Assembly: GCF_009711095.1 (NCBI RefSeq)
Contig: NZ_WMJZ01000016.1
Span: forward strand, 48,479 to 112,478
Direction of reading: 5' to 3'
Length of the DNA: 64,000 nt
DNA from: Intestinirhabdus alba
GTDB lineage: Bacteria > Pseudomonadota > Gammaproteobacteria > Enterobacterales > Enterobacteriaceae
This document shows positions 10,080 through 19,363 of the stretch, one piece after another. The notes under the pieces are model-generated. The model was not told where the DNA came from. It made no database searches and worked only from the letters and a program-made list of their open reading frames with translations. Made by a program: the position numbers and the translations under genes. Within the stretch, counting starts at the first letter, position 1. Every line of letters starts with the position of its first letter.

Positions 10080-11870
10080 GTGCAAACCTTTCAAGCCGAT
10101 CTTGCCATTATTGGTGCCGGCGGCGCAGGATTACGTGCCGCAATAGCCGCCGCCCAGGCAAATCCGAACGCAAAAATCGCACTGATCTCAAAAGTGTACC
10201 CCATGCGTAGCCATACCGTGGCTGCCGAAGGCGGATCTGCCGCTGTCGCCCAGGATCATGACAGCTTCGACTATCATTTTCACGATACGGTCGCAGGTGG
10301 AGACTGGCTGTGCGAGCAGGATGTGGTCGACTATTTCGTGAAGCACTGTCCCACCGAGATGACCCAACTGGAGCAATGGGGCTGCCCCTGGAGCCGTCGT
10401 CCGGACGGCAGCGTGAACGTTCGCCGCTTCGGCGGTATGAAAATCGAGCGCACCTGGTTCGCCGCCGATAAGACCGGCTTCCATATGCTGCATACGCTGT
10501 TTCAGACCTCCCTGCAGTTCCCACAAATCCAACGCTTTGATGAACACTTCGTCCTCGATATCCTGGTCGACGACGGTCACGTCCGCGGGCTGGTCGCCAT
10601 GAACATGATGGAAGGCCAGCTTATGCAGATTCGCGCCAACGCGGTGGTCATGGCCACCGGCGGCGCGGGTCGCGTGTACCGTTATAACACCAACGGCGGC
10701 ATCGTCACCGGCGACGGCATGGGCATGGCGCTGAGCCACGGCGTACCGCTGCGCGATATGGAGTTCGTCCAGTATCACCCGACCGGCCTGCCCGGCTCCG
10801 GCATTCTGATGACCGAGGGCTGCCGCGGGGAAGGCGGTATTCTGGTTAATAAAAACGGCTACCGCTATCTGCAGGATTACGGCATGGGTCCGGAAACCCC
10901 GCTCGGCGAGCCGAAGAACAAATATATGGAGCTTGGCCCGCGCGACAAAGTCTCCCAGGCGTTCTGGCACGAATGGCGCAAAGGCAACACCATCTCTACG
11001 CCGCGCGGTGACGTGGTCCATCTTGATCTGCGCCACCTGGGCGAGAAAAAGCTGCTTGAGCGCCTGCCGTTCATCTGCGAGCTGGCGAAGGCCTACGTGG
11101 GCGTCGATCCGGTGAAAGAGCCGATTCCGGTACGTCCGACCGCGCACTACACCATGGGCGGTATCGAAACCGATCAGAGCTGCGAAACCCGCATCAGAGG
11201 GCTGTTCGCCGTCGGCGAATGCTCCTCGGTGGGCCTGCACGGGGCCAACCGCCTCGGCTCTAACTCGCTGGCCGAACTGGTGGTCTTTGGCCGCCTGGCG
11301 GGCGAACAGGCCTCGGCCCGCGCGGCGGAAGCTGGCGCAGGTAACAGCGCCGCGCTCGACGCGCAGGCGGCCGACGTCGAACGTCGCCTGAAGGATCTGG
11401 TGAACCAGGAAGGCAACGAGAACTGGTCGAAGATCCGCGACGAAATGGGTCTCTCTATGGAAGAGGGCTGCGGTATTTACCGTACGCCGGAGCTGATGCA
11501 GAAAACCGTGGAGAAGCTGGCCGAACTTCAGGAACGCTTCAGGCGTGTGCGCATTACCGACACCTCCAGCGTCTTTAATACCGACCTGCTCTATACCATC
11601 GAGCTGGGCCACGGCCTGAACGTCGCTGAATGTATGGCCCACTCCGCGCTGGCGCGTAAAGAGTCCCGCGGCGCGCACCAGCGCCTGGACGAAGGCTGCA
11701 CCGAGCGTGACGACGTCAACTTCCTCAAACACACCCTCGCCTTCCGCGATGCCGATGGCGCAACGCGCCTGGAGTACAGCGACGTGAAAATCACGACCCT
11801 GCCGCCGGCAAAACGTGTTTACGGTGGCGAAGCGGAAGCAGCCGATAAGAAGGAGAAGGCGAATGGCTGA
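10080..11870 (+). CDS. frdA: Fumarate reductase flavoprotein subunit
   Basis: A 596-residue catalytic subunit of the quinol:fumarate reductase used in anaerobic respiration; it faces the cytoplasm. The N-terminal FAD-binding motif is [16 protein letters not shown] (10-25). His45 in [11 protein letters not shown] is the site of covalent FAD attachment. The substrate region [21 protein letters not shown] and the ARG/His motif [11 protein letters not shown] are present. The start is GTG, with GGAGG 6-10 bp upstream, as in E. coli. It overlaps frdB by 8 bp. The C-terminus is 6 residues shorter than in E. coli. Confidence 0.98.
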   Translation: MQTFQADLAIIGAGGAGLRAAIAAAQANPNAKIALISKVYPMRSHTVAAEGGSAAVAQDHDSFDYHFHDTVAGGDWLCEQDVVDYFVKHCPTEMTQLEQWGCPWSRRPDGSVNVRRFGGMKIERTWFAADKTGFHMLHTLFQTSLQFPQIQRFDEHFVLDILVDDGHVRGLVAMNMMEGQLMQIRANAVVMATGGAGRVYRYNTNGGIVTGDGMGMALSHGVPLRDMEFVQYHPTGLPGSGILMTEGCRGEGGILVNKNGYRYLQDYGMGPETPLGEPKNKYMELGPRDKVSQAFWHEWRKGNTISTPRGDVVHLDLRHLGEKKLLERLPFICELAKAYVGVDPVKEPIPVRPTAHYTMGGIETDQSCETRIRGLFAVGECSSVGLHGANRLGSNSLAELVVFGRLAGEQASARAAEAGAGNSAALDAQAADVERRLKDLVNQEGNENWSKIRDEMGLSMEEGCGIYRTPELMQKTVEKLAELQERFRRVRITDTSSVFNTDLLYTIELGHGLNVAECMAHSALARKESRGAHQRLDEGCTERDDVNFLKHTLAFRDADGATRLEYSDVKITTLPPAKRVYGGEAEAADKKEKANG

Positions 11871-12597
11871 GATGAAAAACCTGAAAGTTGAGGTGGTGCG
11901 CTATAACCCGGAAACCGACAGCGCGCCGCACAGTGCTTTCTACGACGTGCCTTATGATGAAACAACGTCTCTGCTGGATGCGTTAAACTACATCAAAGAT
12001 AACCTGGCACCGGATCTGAGCTACCGCTGGTCCTGCCGTATGGCCATCTGCGGCTCCTGCGGCATGATGGTCAACAACGTGCCGAAGCTGGCGTGCAAAA
12101 CCTTTCTGCGCGACTACACCAGCGGTATGAAGGTTGAGGCGCTGGCGAACTTCCCGATTGAGCGCGACCTGGTCGTCGATATGACCCACTTTATCGAGAG
12201 CCTGGAAGCCATCAAGCCGTACATCATCGGCAACCCACGCACGCCGGACCAGGGTCCGAACAAGCAGACCCCGGCGCAAATGGCGAAGTACCACCAGTTC
12301 TCTGGTTGCATCAACTGTGGCCTGTGCTACGCCGCCTGCCCGCAGTTCGGCCTGAACCCTGAGTTTATCGGCCCGGCTGCGATTACCCTGGCGCATCGTT
12401 ACAACGTAGACAACCGTGACCACGGTAAGAAAGAGCGTATGGCGCAGCTGAACGGTCCGAACGGCGTCTGGTCCTGTACTTTTGTGGGCTACTGCTCCGA
12501 AGTCTGTCCAAAACACGTCGATCCGGCCGCCGCCATTCAGCAGGGTAAAGTAGAAAGTGCGAAAGACTTTCTTATCGCCACCCTGAAACCACGCTAA
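11863..12597 (+). CDS. frdB: Fumarate reductase iron-sulfur subunit
   Basis: A 244-residue subunit carrying the electron relay from menaquinol to FrdA. The N-terminal ferredoxin domain has the [2Fe-2S] motif [16 protein letters not shown] (about 57-77). The C-terminal domain has [12 protein letters not shown] for [4Fe-4S] and [17 protein letters not shown] for the [3Fe-4S] cluster. I chose the ATG at 11863 ([12 protein letters not shown]) because it equals the family start, with AGGAGAAGG just upstream inside frdA. The 8-bp overlap with frdA implies translational coupling. Confidence 0.98.
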   Translation: MAEMKNLKVEVVRYNPETDSAPHSAFYDVPYDETTSLLDALNYIKDNLAPDLSYRWSCRMAICGSCGMMVNNVPKLACKTFLRDYTSGMKVEALANFPIERDLVVDMTHFIESLEAIKPYIIGNPRTPDQGPNKQTPAQMAKYHQFSGCINCGLCYAACPQFGLNPEFIGPAAITLAHRYNVDNRDHGKKERMAQLNGPNGVWSCTFVGYCSEVCPKHVDPAAAIQQGKVESAKDFLIATLKPR

Positions 12598-12607
12598 GGA
12601 GTGCAAC

Positions 12608-13003
12608 ATGACGACTAAACGCAAACCCTATGTGCGGCCGATGACGTCCACCTGGTGGAAGAAACTGCCGTTCTATCGTTTCTACATGCTGCGCGAGGGC
12701 ACAGCGGTTCTGGCGGTCTGGTTCAGCATCGAGCTGATTTTCGGCCTGTTCGCCCTCAAGCACGGCCCGGAATCCTGGGCTGGCTTCGTCGGTTTCCTGC
12801 AAAATCCGGTGGTGGTGATCCTGAATGCGATCGCCCTTGGGGCAGCGCTGCTGCATACCAAAACCTGGTTCGAGCTGGCACCGAAAGCGGCCAACATCAT
12901 CGTGAAAGACGAAAAAATGGGACCAGAGCCAATGATCAAAGGCCTCTGGGTGGTTACTGCGGTTGTCACCGTGGTTATTTTGTACGTTGCCCTGTACTGG
13001 TAA
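12608..13003 (+). CDS. frdC: Fumarate reductase membrane anchor subunit C
   Basis: A 131-residue inner-membrane subunit that, with FrdD, anchors FrdAB and forms the menaquinol site. Three hydrophobic helices are visible (about 30-50, 62-85, 108-130). The conserved [12 protein letters not shown] and [18 protein letters not shown] segments are present. Length equals that of E. coli FrdC. It begins 10 bp after frdB with AAGGAG as ribosome-binding site. Confidence 0.97.
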   Translation: MTTKRKPYVRPMTSTWWKKLPFYRFYMLREGTAVLAVWFSIELIFGLFALKHGPESWAGFVGFLQNPVVVILNAIALGAALLHTKTWFELAPKAANIIVKDEKMGPEPMIKGLWVVTAVVTVVILYVALYW

Positions 13004-13013
13004 GGAGTCCGGG

Positions 13014-13373
13014 ATGATTAATCCAAATCCAAAACGCTCTGACGAACCCGTATTCTGGGGCCTGTTTGGCGCGGGCGGTATGTGGAGCGCGATCGTTGCA
13101 CCCGCCGTGGTTCTGCTGATAGGGATTCTGCTGCCGCTGGGGCTGTTTCCGGGCGATGCCCTGAGCTATGAGCGCATCCTGGCGTTTACCCAGAGCTTTA
13201 TCGGCCGCCTGTTCCTGTTCCTGACGATCGTTCTGCCCCTGTGGTGCGGTTTACACCGTATGCACCACGCCATGCATGATCTGAAGATCCACGTGCCGGC
13301 GGGCAAATGGGTCTTCTACGGCCTGGCAGCGATTCTGACCGTCGTTAGCGTAATCGGTATTCTCACCGTTTAA
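13014..13373 (+). CDS. frdD: Fumarate reductase membrane anchor subunit D
   Basis: A 119-residue three-helix anchor subunit, same length as in E. coli. The conserved segments [37 protein letters not shown] and GKWVFYGLA are present. I chose ATG 13014, 10 bp after the frdC stop with AAGGAG upstream. A strong terminator follows 8 bp after the stop. Confidence 0.97.
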   Translation: MINPNPKRSDEPVFWGLFGAGGMWSAIVAPAVVLLIGILLPLGLFPGDALSYERILAFTQSFIGRLFLFLTIVLPLWCGLHRMHHAMHDLKIHVPAGKWVFYGLAAILTVVSVIGILTV

Positions 13374-13380
13374 ATATCCT

Positions 13381-13409
13381 GCCCTCTTCGAGCAGAAGAG
13401 GGCATTTTT
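13381..13409 (+). terminator. frd operon terminator
   Basis: The stem GCCCTCTTC/GAAGAGGGC (9 bp) with loop GAGCA is followed by ATTTTTC. It lies 8 bp after frdD. In E. coli the equivalent structure doubles as the attenuator of ampC; here no ampC follows. Confidence 0.9.
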
Positions 13410-13477
13410 CCCCCGCTCGCCGCCCATTTCACCGTCAGGTTCTACACTTAGGTAAAAAAACACCTGAGGATGAATCT

Positions 13478-14008
13478 ATGCGTCTACTCCCCATCGTTGC
13501 CGTCGTTACCGCCGCATTTCTGGTTGTCGCCTGTAGTAACCCCACCCCGCCGAAGGGCGTCACCGTAGTCAATAACTTTGATGCCAAACGCTATCTCGGC
13601 ACCTGGTATGAAATCGCCCGTCTGGATCACCGCTTCGAGCGCGGCCTTGAAAACGTGACCGCTACCTACAGCCTGCGGGACGACGGCGGCATCACCGTGA
13701 TCAATAAAGGCTATAACCCGGATCGGGGGATGTGGCAGGAGACAGAAGGGAAAGCCTGGTTTACCGGCGACCCCGACCGCGCGGCGCTGAAGGTGTCGTT
13801 CTTTGGGCCTTTCTACGGCGGGTATAACATCATCGCGCTCGACAAAGCGTATAGCCATGCGCTGGTCTGCGGCCCGAATCGCGATTACCTGTGGATACTG
13901 TCACGCACGCCGACGATCTCCGAAGAGGTAAAACAGCAAATGCTGGCCGTCGCGATCCGGGAAGGGTTTGACGTTAATAAACTGATCTGGGTAAAGCAGA
14001 CCCGTTAA
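13478..14008 (+). CDS. blc: Outer-membrane lipoprotein Blc (lipocalin)
   Basis: A 176-residue bacterial lipocalin that binds lysophospholipids and sits in the outer membrane as a lipoprotein. The signal peptide ends in the lipobox VVAC with Cys19. The lipocalin motif appears as [18 protein letters not shown], and the last strand region as [11 protein letters not shown]. It is preceded by CTGAGGA as ribosome-binding site. The gene sits where E. coli has ampC then blc. It ends with a 4-bp overlap onto the convergent gdx. Confidence 0.96.
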   Translation: MRLLPIVAVVTAAFLVVACSNPTPPKGVTVVNNFDAKRYLGTWYEIARLDHRFERGLENVTATYSLRDDGGITVINKGYNPDRGMWQETEGKAWFTGDPDRAALKVSFFGPFYGGYNIIALDKAYSHALVCGPNRDYLWILSRTPTISEEVKQQMLAVAIREGFDVNKLIWVKQTR

Positions 14009-14322
14009 TGGGCGCTAAGCTTCAGGCCGATAATGCCCACCACAATTAGCGCGAGGCTCGCCAGGCGCATCGGCGCTGCCGATTCGCCAAGCAGCAGGAT
14101 CCCGGCAATTGCGGCTCCGACTGCGCCGATCCCCGTCCAGACGGCGTAGGCGGTGCCCACGGGCAGGGTTTTCATCGCCCAGGCAAGCAGCGCCATACTG
14201 ACAATCATCGCGGCGACGGTAATCGCGCTGGGTACCAGGCGGCTGAAGCCGTGGGTATATTTCAGACCAATGGCCCATACGACTTCCAGCAAACCGGCAA
14301 TAAGTAAAACGATCCAGGACAT
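14005..14322 (-). CDS. gdx: Guanidinium exporter Gdx (SugE, SMR family)
   Basis: A 105-residue small multidrug resistance protein with four membrane helices that exports guanidinium in exchange for protons. The conserved membrane-embedded Glu13 lies in [16 protein letters not shown], and the family segment [18 protein letters not shown] is present. Membership in the guanidinium branch, rather than the drug-exporting EmrE branch, is supported by a guanidine-II riboswitch directly upstream (14340-14387). ATG 14322 is preceded by CCGGAG. Confidence 0.97.
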   Translation of the reverse strand: MSWIVLLIAGLLEVVWAIGLKYTHGFSRLVPSAITVAAMIVSMALLAWAMKTLPVGTAYAVWTGIGAVGAAIAGILLLGESAAPMRLASLALIVVGIIGLKLSAH

Positions 14323-14339
14323 AGCTGACTCCGGAGAAA

Positions 14340-14387
14340 TGGGGTCGTCCCCGGTAAAAAGAAGCGTTTACGGGTCGTCCCGTAAAG
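14340..14387 (-). promoter_or_regulatory. Guanidine-II (mini-ykkC) riboswitch
   Basis: On the minus strand two hairpins stand side by side: TTTACGGG-ACGA-CCCGTAAA (14367-14386) and GGGG-ACGA-CCCC (14341-14352), joined by a 14-nt linker. Two stems capped by identical ACGR tetraloops are the defining feature of the mini-ykkC motif. The second hairpin ends a few bases from the gdx ribosome-binding site. This fits guanidine-dependent release of translation initiation. Confidence 0.93.
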
Positions 14388-14579
14388 CGAAGGATTGAGC
14401 CTCTATTTTGCTTATCACGACGAAAATTTCAATATTTTTGGTCAATATCGAGTAAAAGGCGGAATTAGCCCCGTTTCTCAGCGCACTTTGCGCCTTCAAC
14501 ATTCATTCGGCTTATTTATGATGGAACCGCTTTCTGTAAACAGGAAGCGATAATCCTCACCTCTGCATACGAAAGGTTT

Positions 14580-15167
14580 ATGCTGAAAATATTAGTGATC
14601 GATCGCTGCCATTTTACCCGCACCGGGTTAAAGGCCTGGCTTAGCTATTCTGAGCTGTGCGGCTCAACCTTTCTGGTTTCAGAACTCAATAATCTGGCGC
14701 TGGCGAAAGAGCATATCCTGCAGTGGAAACCTCAGCTGATTATCGCTGATTTATCCGGTTTCCCGGGCAACGACGGCTCCGCTCAGTATGCGGCACCCTT
14801 TTTTGCCGCCTGCGGTACACGTCCGCTAATTTTATTACACGCGGACCATGCTAAAGAAGAGCAGCGCTACCCGGCCCATGCCCTGCTGTCCAAACGGATC
14901 CCGCTGCCGGAGCTGTCAAAACGTATTGTTGAGGTGCTGCGCGCCCGGCCTGCCGAAGAGTCGCCCGGCACCGCCGCGCCGCTGTTAACCCCTCAGGAAG
15001 CGCATGTGCTAACGATGTGGATGGAAGGGGTAAGCCATAGCGCTATCGCGCGTACGCTGGGGATTCGCGAGAAGACCGTCTATACCTATAAGCGCAATAT
15101 TCGTATGAAGCTGCATATCGATAACCGCTTCTCGCCCTTTCTGGCGCAGGCCAGAGAGAGAAATTAA
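14580..15167 (+). CDS. LuxR-type transcriptional regulator, target unknown
   Basis: A 195-residue protein with a receiver-like N-terminal half (MLKILVIDRCHFTRTGL) and a C-terminal LuxR helix-turn-helix (LTPQEAHVLTMWMEGVSHSA, then IARTLGIREKTVYTYKRNIR; about 138-178). The N-terminal half lacks a clear phosphorylatable Asp in the usual strand context (IIADLSGF has a candidate), so it may act without phosphorylation, like RcsA or BglJ. It stands alone between gdx and ecnB with GAAAGG as ribosome-binding site. E. coli has no gene here. Function and target are not known from the sequence. Confidence 0.75.
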   Translation: MLKILVIDRCHFTRTGLKAWLSYSELCGSTFLVSELNNLALAKEHILQWKPQLIIADLSGFPGNDGSAQYAAPFFAACGTRPLILLHADHAKEEQRYPAHALLSKRIPLPELSKRIVEVLRARPAEESPGTAAPLLTPQEAHVLTMWMEGVSHSAIARTLGIREKTVYTYKRNIRMKLHIDNRFSPFLAQARERN

Positions 15168-15200
15168 CGGCACGACAGAAGCGCCGTACCGTTTTGAGCC

Positions 15201-15347
15201 TTACTGTTGTGCTCTGGTCGCTGCGCCTGAAATTGCGCTACCGCCGTCAGAGATATCCTCACCGACGCCGCGCGTGGTATTACATGCGGTCAGCACCGAG
15301 GAAAGTACCAAAACAGAAAAGATCGCTGCAATTGTTTTCTTAACCAT
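15201..15347 (-). CDS. ecnB: Entericidin B (bacteriolytic lipoprotein)
   Basis: A 48-residue small lipoprotein: [20 protein letters not shown] leads to the lipobox LTAC, followed by [20 protein letters not shown]. This is nearly identical to E. coli EcnB, the bacteriolytic half of the entericidin locus induced in stationary phase. The location between gdx and efp is conserved. No ecnA, which encodes the antidote lipoprotein in E. coli, was found upstream. Confidence 0.95.
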   Translation of the reverse strand: MVKKTIAAIFSVLVLSSVLTACNTTRGVGEDISDGGSAISGAATRAQQ

Positions 15348-15897
15348 AACGTCTTCCTTTTCCAGCCAATGTTATTTAAGTAGCAACTTAATCATAGACA
15401 AGATCTTAAAAAATGACGGGGCATTGAAAATTTTTAGGACGACGAGAAGATGCCGGCCGGCGGCGTGAGAAATGGCGTTGCCAGAACGGCGGTTGTTCCC
15501 CTCTCTTTGCACAAAGAGTTACGCCCGAACGGTGACGCGGCGAAGAGAAAAATTAGTGCGGCAGAATAAAGAAAATGCTCCCCGTTTTCGTCCGGCACGC
15601 GCATGTCGCTGCCGGGCTTCTGAAGCGCGCACATCGCAGGATTAACGTTGAAAAACGACGTCAAGCCGCCGGATTGTCTTAGGCAGCCAGCGCGCGGCTA
15701 ATTTGTTAGCCGAACCGCCGCAGGCTGTCTTCGAAGAGAGACGGGAGCGCCCCGTTGCTCTCACCGGCGCGTCGCGAACGACGTAACCGGAGAATCCGTC
15801 AAACGGAGTTGAATGCGTCAAGCGGCGATCCGTAAGGGCAGGACCCAGGGCTGCCCCTGAGCAATCTGCCGCCTGAAGCCTGACGGCTATCGCAGGT
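15348..15897. other. Intergenic stretch without a recognised gene
   Basis: In E. coli ecnA occupies this interval between ecnB and efp. I searched both strands for a short lipoprotein with a lipobox and NTxRGxGEDI-type tail and found none. The sequence is mixed in composition and shows only short, unsupported frames. The promoter of ecnB should lie near 15350-15420. Confidence 0.6.
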
Positions 15898-16464
15898 TTA
15901 TTTTACGCGGGATACATATTCGCCGGAGCGGGTATCAACCTTGATCACTTCGCCAATCTGGACGAATAGCGGTACTTTAACCACGGCACCGGTAGACAGC
16001 GTTGCCGGCTTGCCGCCCGTCCCTGCGGTATCGCCTTTCAGACCCGGATCGGTATCGACGATTTCCAGCTCAACAAAGTTCGGCGGGGTCACGGAGATCG
16101 GCTGGCCGTTCCACAGGGTCACGATGCACTCGGCCTGATCCAGCAGCCATTTGGCGCTGTCGCCAATGGCTTTCGCGTCTGCAGAGAGCTGTTCAAAGGT
16201 TTCGTTGTTCATGAAGTGCCAGAACTCACCGTCGGTGTACAGGTAGGTCAGGTTCATATCGACAACGTCAGCGCCTTCAGCGGAGTCGGTGGATTTGAAG
16301 GTTTTCTCAACGCGGGTGCCGGTCAGCAGACGACGCAGCTTAACGCGCGCAAACGCCTGGCCTTTGCCCGGCTTTACGAACTCGCTGGATTCAACCGCAT
16401 AAGGTTCGCCGTCCAACATGATTTTAAGACCGGAACGGAAATCGTTGCTATAGTAAGTCGCCAT
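15898..16464 (-). CDS. efp: Elongation factor P
   Basis: A 188-residue translation factor that relieves ribosome stalling at polyproline. It has the KOW-like N-terminal domain and two OB domains. The tip loop carries [14 protein letters not shown], in which Lys34 is the residue beta-lysylated by EpmA after EpmB makes (R)-beta-lysine. Both enzymes are encoded in this window. Length equals E. coli EF-P. The gene is divergent from epmB, with 41 bp between the starts. Confidence 0.98.
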   Translation of the reverse strand: MATYYSNDFRSGLKIMLDGEPYAVESSEFVKPGKGQAFARVKLRRLLTGTRVEKTFKSTDSAEGADVVDMNLTYLYTDGEFWHFMNNETFEQLSADAKAIGDSAKWLLDQAECIVTLWNGQPISVTPPNFVELEIVDTDPGLKGDTAGTGGKPATLSTGAVVKVPLFVQIGEVIKVDTRSGEYVSRVK

Positions 16465-16505
16465 AAGGCCCTCTGAAAATTGTTAACTGGTAGCTAAGCC
16501 ACAAA

Positions 16506-17534
16506 ATGGCGCATATTGTAACCCTAAATCCCCCATCCAGAGAAGATTGGTTAGCGCAACTTGCCGATGTTGTGACCGATCCCAACGAACTCCTGCAAAT
16601 TCTCAATATAGACGCAGATGAAAAACTCCTCGCCGGGCGCGACGCAAAGCGCCTGTTTGCCCTGCGCGTGCCGCGCGCGTTTATCGCGCGCATGGAAAAA
16701 GGGAACCCCGACGATCCCTTGCTGCGCCAGGTGCTGACCTCCCGGGATGAATTTATCGCCGCCCCCGGATTTTCCACCGACCCGCTGGACGAGCAGCAAA
16801 GCGTCGTACCGGGGCTGCTGCACAAATACCACAACCGGGCGCTGCTGCTGGTGAAGGGCGGCTGCGCGGTCAACTGCCGCTACTGCTTCCGCCGCCACTT
16901 CCCCTATGCGGAAAACCAGGGCAACAAGCGTAACTGGCAGCAGGCGCTGAGCTATATCGCCGCCCATCCGGAACTGGACGAAATTATTTTTTCCGGCGGC
17001 GATCCGCTTATGGCCAAAGATCGCGAACTGGAGTGGCTGATGACGCAGCTGGAGGCGATTCCCCACGTTAAGCGGCTGCGTATTCACAGCCGTCTGCCGA
17101 TCGTCATTCCCGCGCGGATCACCGACGATCTGGCGGCGCGCTTTGCGCGATCCTCCCTGCAGATCCTGCTGGTCAACCATATTAACCACGCCAGGGAGAT
17201 CGATAACTCGTTTCGCCAGGCAATGGCGAAGCTGCGTCAGGCAGGGGTAACCCTTCTGAATCAGAGCGTACTGCTGCGCGGCGTTAACGATAACGCGCAA
17301 ACGCTGGCAGACCTGAGCAATGCGCTATTTGACGCCGGGGTGATGCCCTATTATCTGCACGTTCTGGACCGGGTGCAGGGCGCTGCGCACTTTATGGTCG
17401 GGGACGATGAAGCACGGCGGATTGTCAGCGAACTGCTGGGCCTGGTGTCGGGCTACCTGGTACCTCGTCTGGCGCGTGAGATTGGCGGAGAGCCGAGCAA
17501 GACGCCCCTCGATTTAGGCTTAAAGCAGCGCTAG
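16506..17534 (+). CDS. epmB: EF-P-(R)-beta-lysine synthesis: lysine 2,3-aminomutase EpmB
   Basis: A 342-residue radical-SAM, PLP-dependent aminomutase that converts L-lysine to (R)-beta-lysine for EF-P modification. The cluster motif CAVNCRYC lies near residue 120, followed by FRRHFPY. The SAM-binding region IIFSGGDPLMAKD is near 160. The C-terminal PLP lysine region lies in the last 30 residues. Length is that of E. coli YjeK. It shares a short divergent promoter region with efp. Confidence 0.97.
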   Translation: MAHIVTLNPPSREDWLAQLADVVTDPNELLQILNIDADEKLLAGRDAKRLFALRVPRAFIARMEKGNPDDPLLRQVLTSRDEFIAAPGFSTDPLDEQQSVVPGLLHKYHNRALLLVKGGCAVNCRYCFRRHFPYAENQGNKRNWQQALSYIAAHPELDEIIFSGGDPLMAKDRELEWLMTQLEAIPHVKRLRIHSRLPIVIPARITDDLAARFARSSLQILLVNHINHAREIDNSFRQAMAKLRQAGVTLLNQSVLLRGVNDNAQTLADLSNALFDAGVMPYYLHVLDRVQGAAHFMVGDDEARRIVSELLGLVSGYLVPRLAREIGGEPSKTPLDLGLKQR

Positions 17535-17799
17535 CCAACGGCCTGCGTGCGTAGCCAGCCCGAACTGGCTGCGCATCTGCCCCGCTATGCTCATTTATTT
17601 TGCAGGCTTCTGCTTGACTGCGGCGCGCCTGGCGCTATGCCGGGCGCTGGCGGTCCAAAACTATGCGGATAAAGATTGATAAATTTTATATAACTTACGA
17701 TTTTATTCTTTCAATAAATTACTCCGCACATCTGTCCGAAAACGGACTTCCTGTTTTTTGGTGCCGCAACGACACTATGTTAACGTCATCGGCTCTGGC

Positions 17800-17931
17800 T
17801 ATACCCGTCATACTTCAAGCTGCAGGACAACATGCAGAGCGTGTTGATCAGCCCCAGCGCAGGCCCCGAAGGGGTGAGACCCTGTGGCCAAATAAAGCCA
17901 ACGCACATGCAGCCCGACGTAGGCCGGGTAT
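17800..17931. repeat. ERIC element, diverged
   Basis: ERIC ends TATACCCGTCATACTTCAAG and AAGCCAACGCACATGCAGCC..GGGTAT are clear, but the core is diverged and holds GGCCCCGAAGGGGTGAGACC. The element lies between epmB and yjeJ. The 265 bp before it (17535-17799) carries no gene I can support. Confidence 0.8.
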
Positions 17932-17990
17932 CAACTTCCGGTTATAAACTCGCTATACACAGCAATTAAGCATGGTTATGGAGAACCTGA

Positions 17991-18848
17991 ATGTCATTAA
18001 AAATAAAAGGTGTTAACACGGGCGTCATTCGTAAAAAAGACCAGTTTATCGCGCTGGCGCTGAAAGTCCGCCAGCCGCGCAATAAAGAGTCCCTGTTCTT
18101 CTTCCCGCTTCTCGCGTTGAAAGACCTGCTAATTTGTATTGAAAGCCGCTTTAGCCTCCACAACCAACTTGATGAGAAATCAAAAGAAAAGATCAACAAA
18201 GCGGGGGAAGCTGCAGGTAAGAAAATGCGCGCAGAAATCCCCGCTTTTTCTGAAGATGAGTTGAAAAACGCGGACGTGGGGCTGCGGGTCAACGCGGTGT
18301 CGTTGCAGGAAGAGACAGAAAAAGGCCTGTCCGTCACCCTGACGCTGGAGAAAGGCGAAAGCGTTACGATGAATATTGACGACGCCCAGCTCACGCTTAT
18401 CGTGCAGGCAATCATTCAGGCTCTTAATAATGCAGAAATGTCCGGCATTATTGAAAGCGTCTCTTCCATTCTCGACTTTTTACCGCTATACGACGCCGAC
18501 TGCCTGCGGGATGGCAACCTGGAATTTGATACTTATCAGCACCCGCAGTGGAAATATGGCTTATTCAACCATTATTTAGCGGTTATTTATAAGTATAAGG
18601 ATGAACAGGGGAAAGAGCAGACCTGCGGTAGCGTGATCAAAACCCGGACGCCGTCCGATACAGAGCAGGCGCAAAGTATTTCACAGCGTCTGCTGCGCTT
18701 CAGCCCGCGGCTGCGTAAGCTGCAAAAGCAGTCCTGTCAGGTTTTTATCAGAACGTTGACGACGGATAAAGCCACGTCTCTTACGCAGGAACAGTGCCTG
18801 CGGGTGCTGCACCAGCTGCGCGTTCAATCCGTCGCGCCGCAGGCGTAA
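17991..18848 (+). CDS. yjeJ: Uncharacterised protein YjeJ
   Basis: A 285-residue protein of unknown function, the positional and sequence counterpart of E. coli YjeJ, which lies between epmB and yjeI. It is hydrophilic and lacks a signal peptide or membrane segments. Noticeable segments are MSLKIKGVNTGVIRKKDQF at the start and KESLFFFPLLALKDLLICIE near 35-55. No catalytic motif is visible. It converges on yjeI with a hairpin terminator between. Confidence 0.8.
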   Translation: MSLKIKGVNTGVIRKKDQFIALALKVRQPRNKESLFFFPLLALKDLLICIESRFSLHNQLDEKSKEKINKAGEAAGKKMRAEIPAFSEDELKNADVGLRVNAVSLQEETEKGLSVTLTLEKGESVTMNIDDAQLTLIVQAIIQALNNAEMSGIIESVSSILDFLPLYDADCLRDGNLEFDTYQHPQWKYGLFNHYLAVIYKYKDEQGKEQTCGSVIKTRTPSDTEQAQSISQRLLRFSPRLRKLQKQSCQVFIRTLTTDKATSLTQEQCLRVLHQLRVQSVAPQA

Positions 18849-18854
18849 CGAAAA

Positions 18855-18872
18855 GAACCCCTGGCGGGGTTC
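18855..18872. terminator. Hairpin terminator between yjeJ and yjeI
   Basis: The stem GAACCCC/GGGGTTC with loop TGGC lies between the two convergent genes. On the minus strand it is followed by TTTTCGTT, so it works best for yjeI. On the plus strand only ACTTTA follows. Confidence 0.7.
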
Positions 18873-18884
18873 ACTTTACTATTA

Positions 18885-19241
18885 TCAGTTCGGGCATTTA
18901 TAAACCTGGCCAATGATTTCACTGTCCGTGGGGATAAAGCTGGATAACAGACTTTGTGTCGGGCTGCTGGCACCGTAGATCACATTGCCGCCCATGGCCG
19001 CCGCCCGGTTACGCAGATCGTTCGCCGCACCGCGCATGGAGCCACCCTCTTCGCCATGCTGGCCCGCAAGCCAGTTGCTCTGCCTGCCGGAGACGGTGCC
19101 GAGCAGCTGGCACTCTGCGCCGGGTTTTTCCTGCATAAAACGCACTCCCTGTCCACCCGCCGTCAGCTCATTGCTGGAGCTACACCCCGCCATGAGCAGC
19201 GTGGTGCCGACAACCATCCCTGCCAGATATTTCACGTGCAT
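18885..19241 (-). CDS. yjeI: DUF4156 lipoprotein YjeI
   Basis: A 118-residue predicted lipoprotein of unknown role, matching E. coli YjeI. The signal peptide MHVKYLAGMVVGTTLLMAGC ends in the lipobox LMAGC with Cys20. The conserved core includes GAECQLLGTVSG, HGEEGGSMRGAANDLRNRAA and MGGNVIYGASS. I took the ATG at 19241, which gives the lipoprotein signal in the standard place; an in-frame ATG six codons upstream is less likely. Confidence 0.9.
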   Translation of the reverse strand: MHVKYLAGMVVGTTLLMAGCSSSNELTAGGQGVRFMQEKPGAECQLLGTVSGRQSNWLAGQHGEEGGSMRGAANDLRNRAAAMGGNVIYGASSPTQSLLSSFIPTDSEIIGQVYKCPN

Positions 19242-19312
19242 GTTATTCCCCATTATCAATGCGCTGGACGAACATACGTCCGCGTGAGGATCTTATACTA
19301 AAAAGAGAACCA

Positions 19313-19348
19313 AAAGAAAAACCCCCGGCGATTTCTGCCCGGGGGTTT
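19313..19348 (-). terminator. groESL operon terminator
   Basis: Stem AAACCCCCGG/CCGGGGGTTT with a 10-nt loop at 19319-19348. On the minus strand it is followed by a T-rich tract (TTTTTCTTTT across the stem end). It lies 149 bp after the groEL stop, with a complete ERIC element in between. Confidence 0.8.
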
Positions 19349-19363
19349 CTCAATTCTGGGAGA

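Noticed and set aside
10188..11732. 514-residue minus-strand reading frame inside frdA
   Set aside because: It is an antisense shadow of frdA, which has all its FAD and active-site motifs.
17551..17572. Terminator after epmB
   Set aside because: A hairpin with AGCCAG/CTGGCT exists but is not followed by a T tract on either strand.
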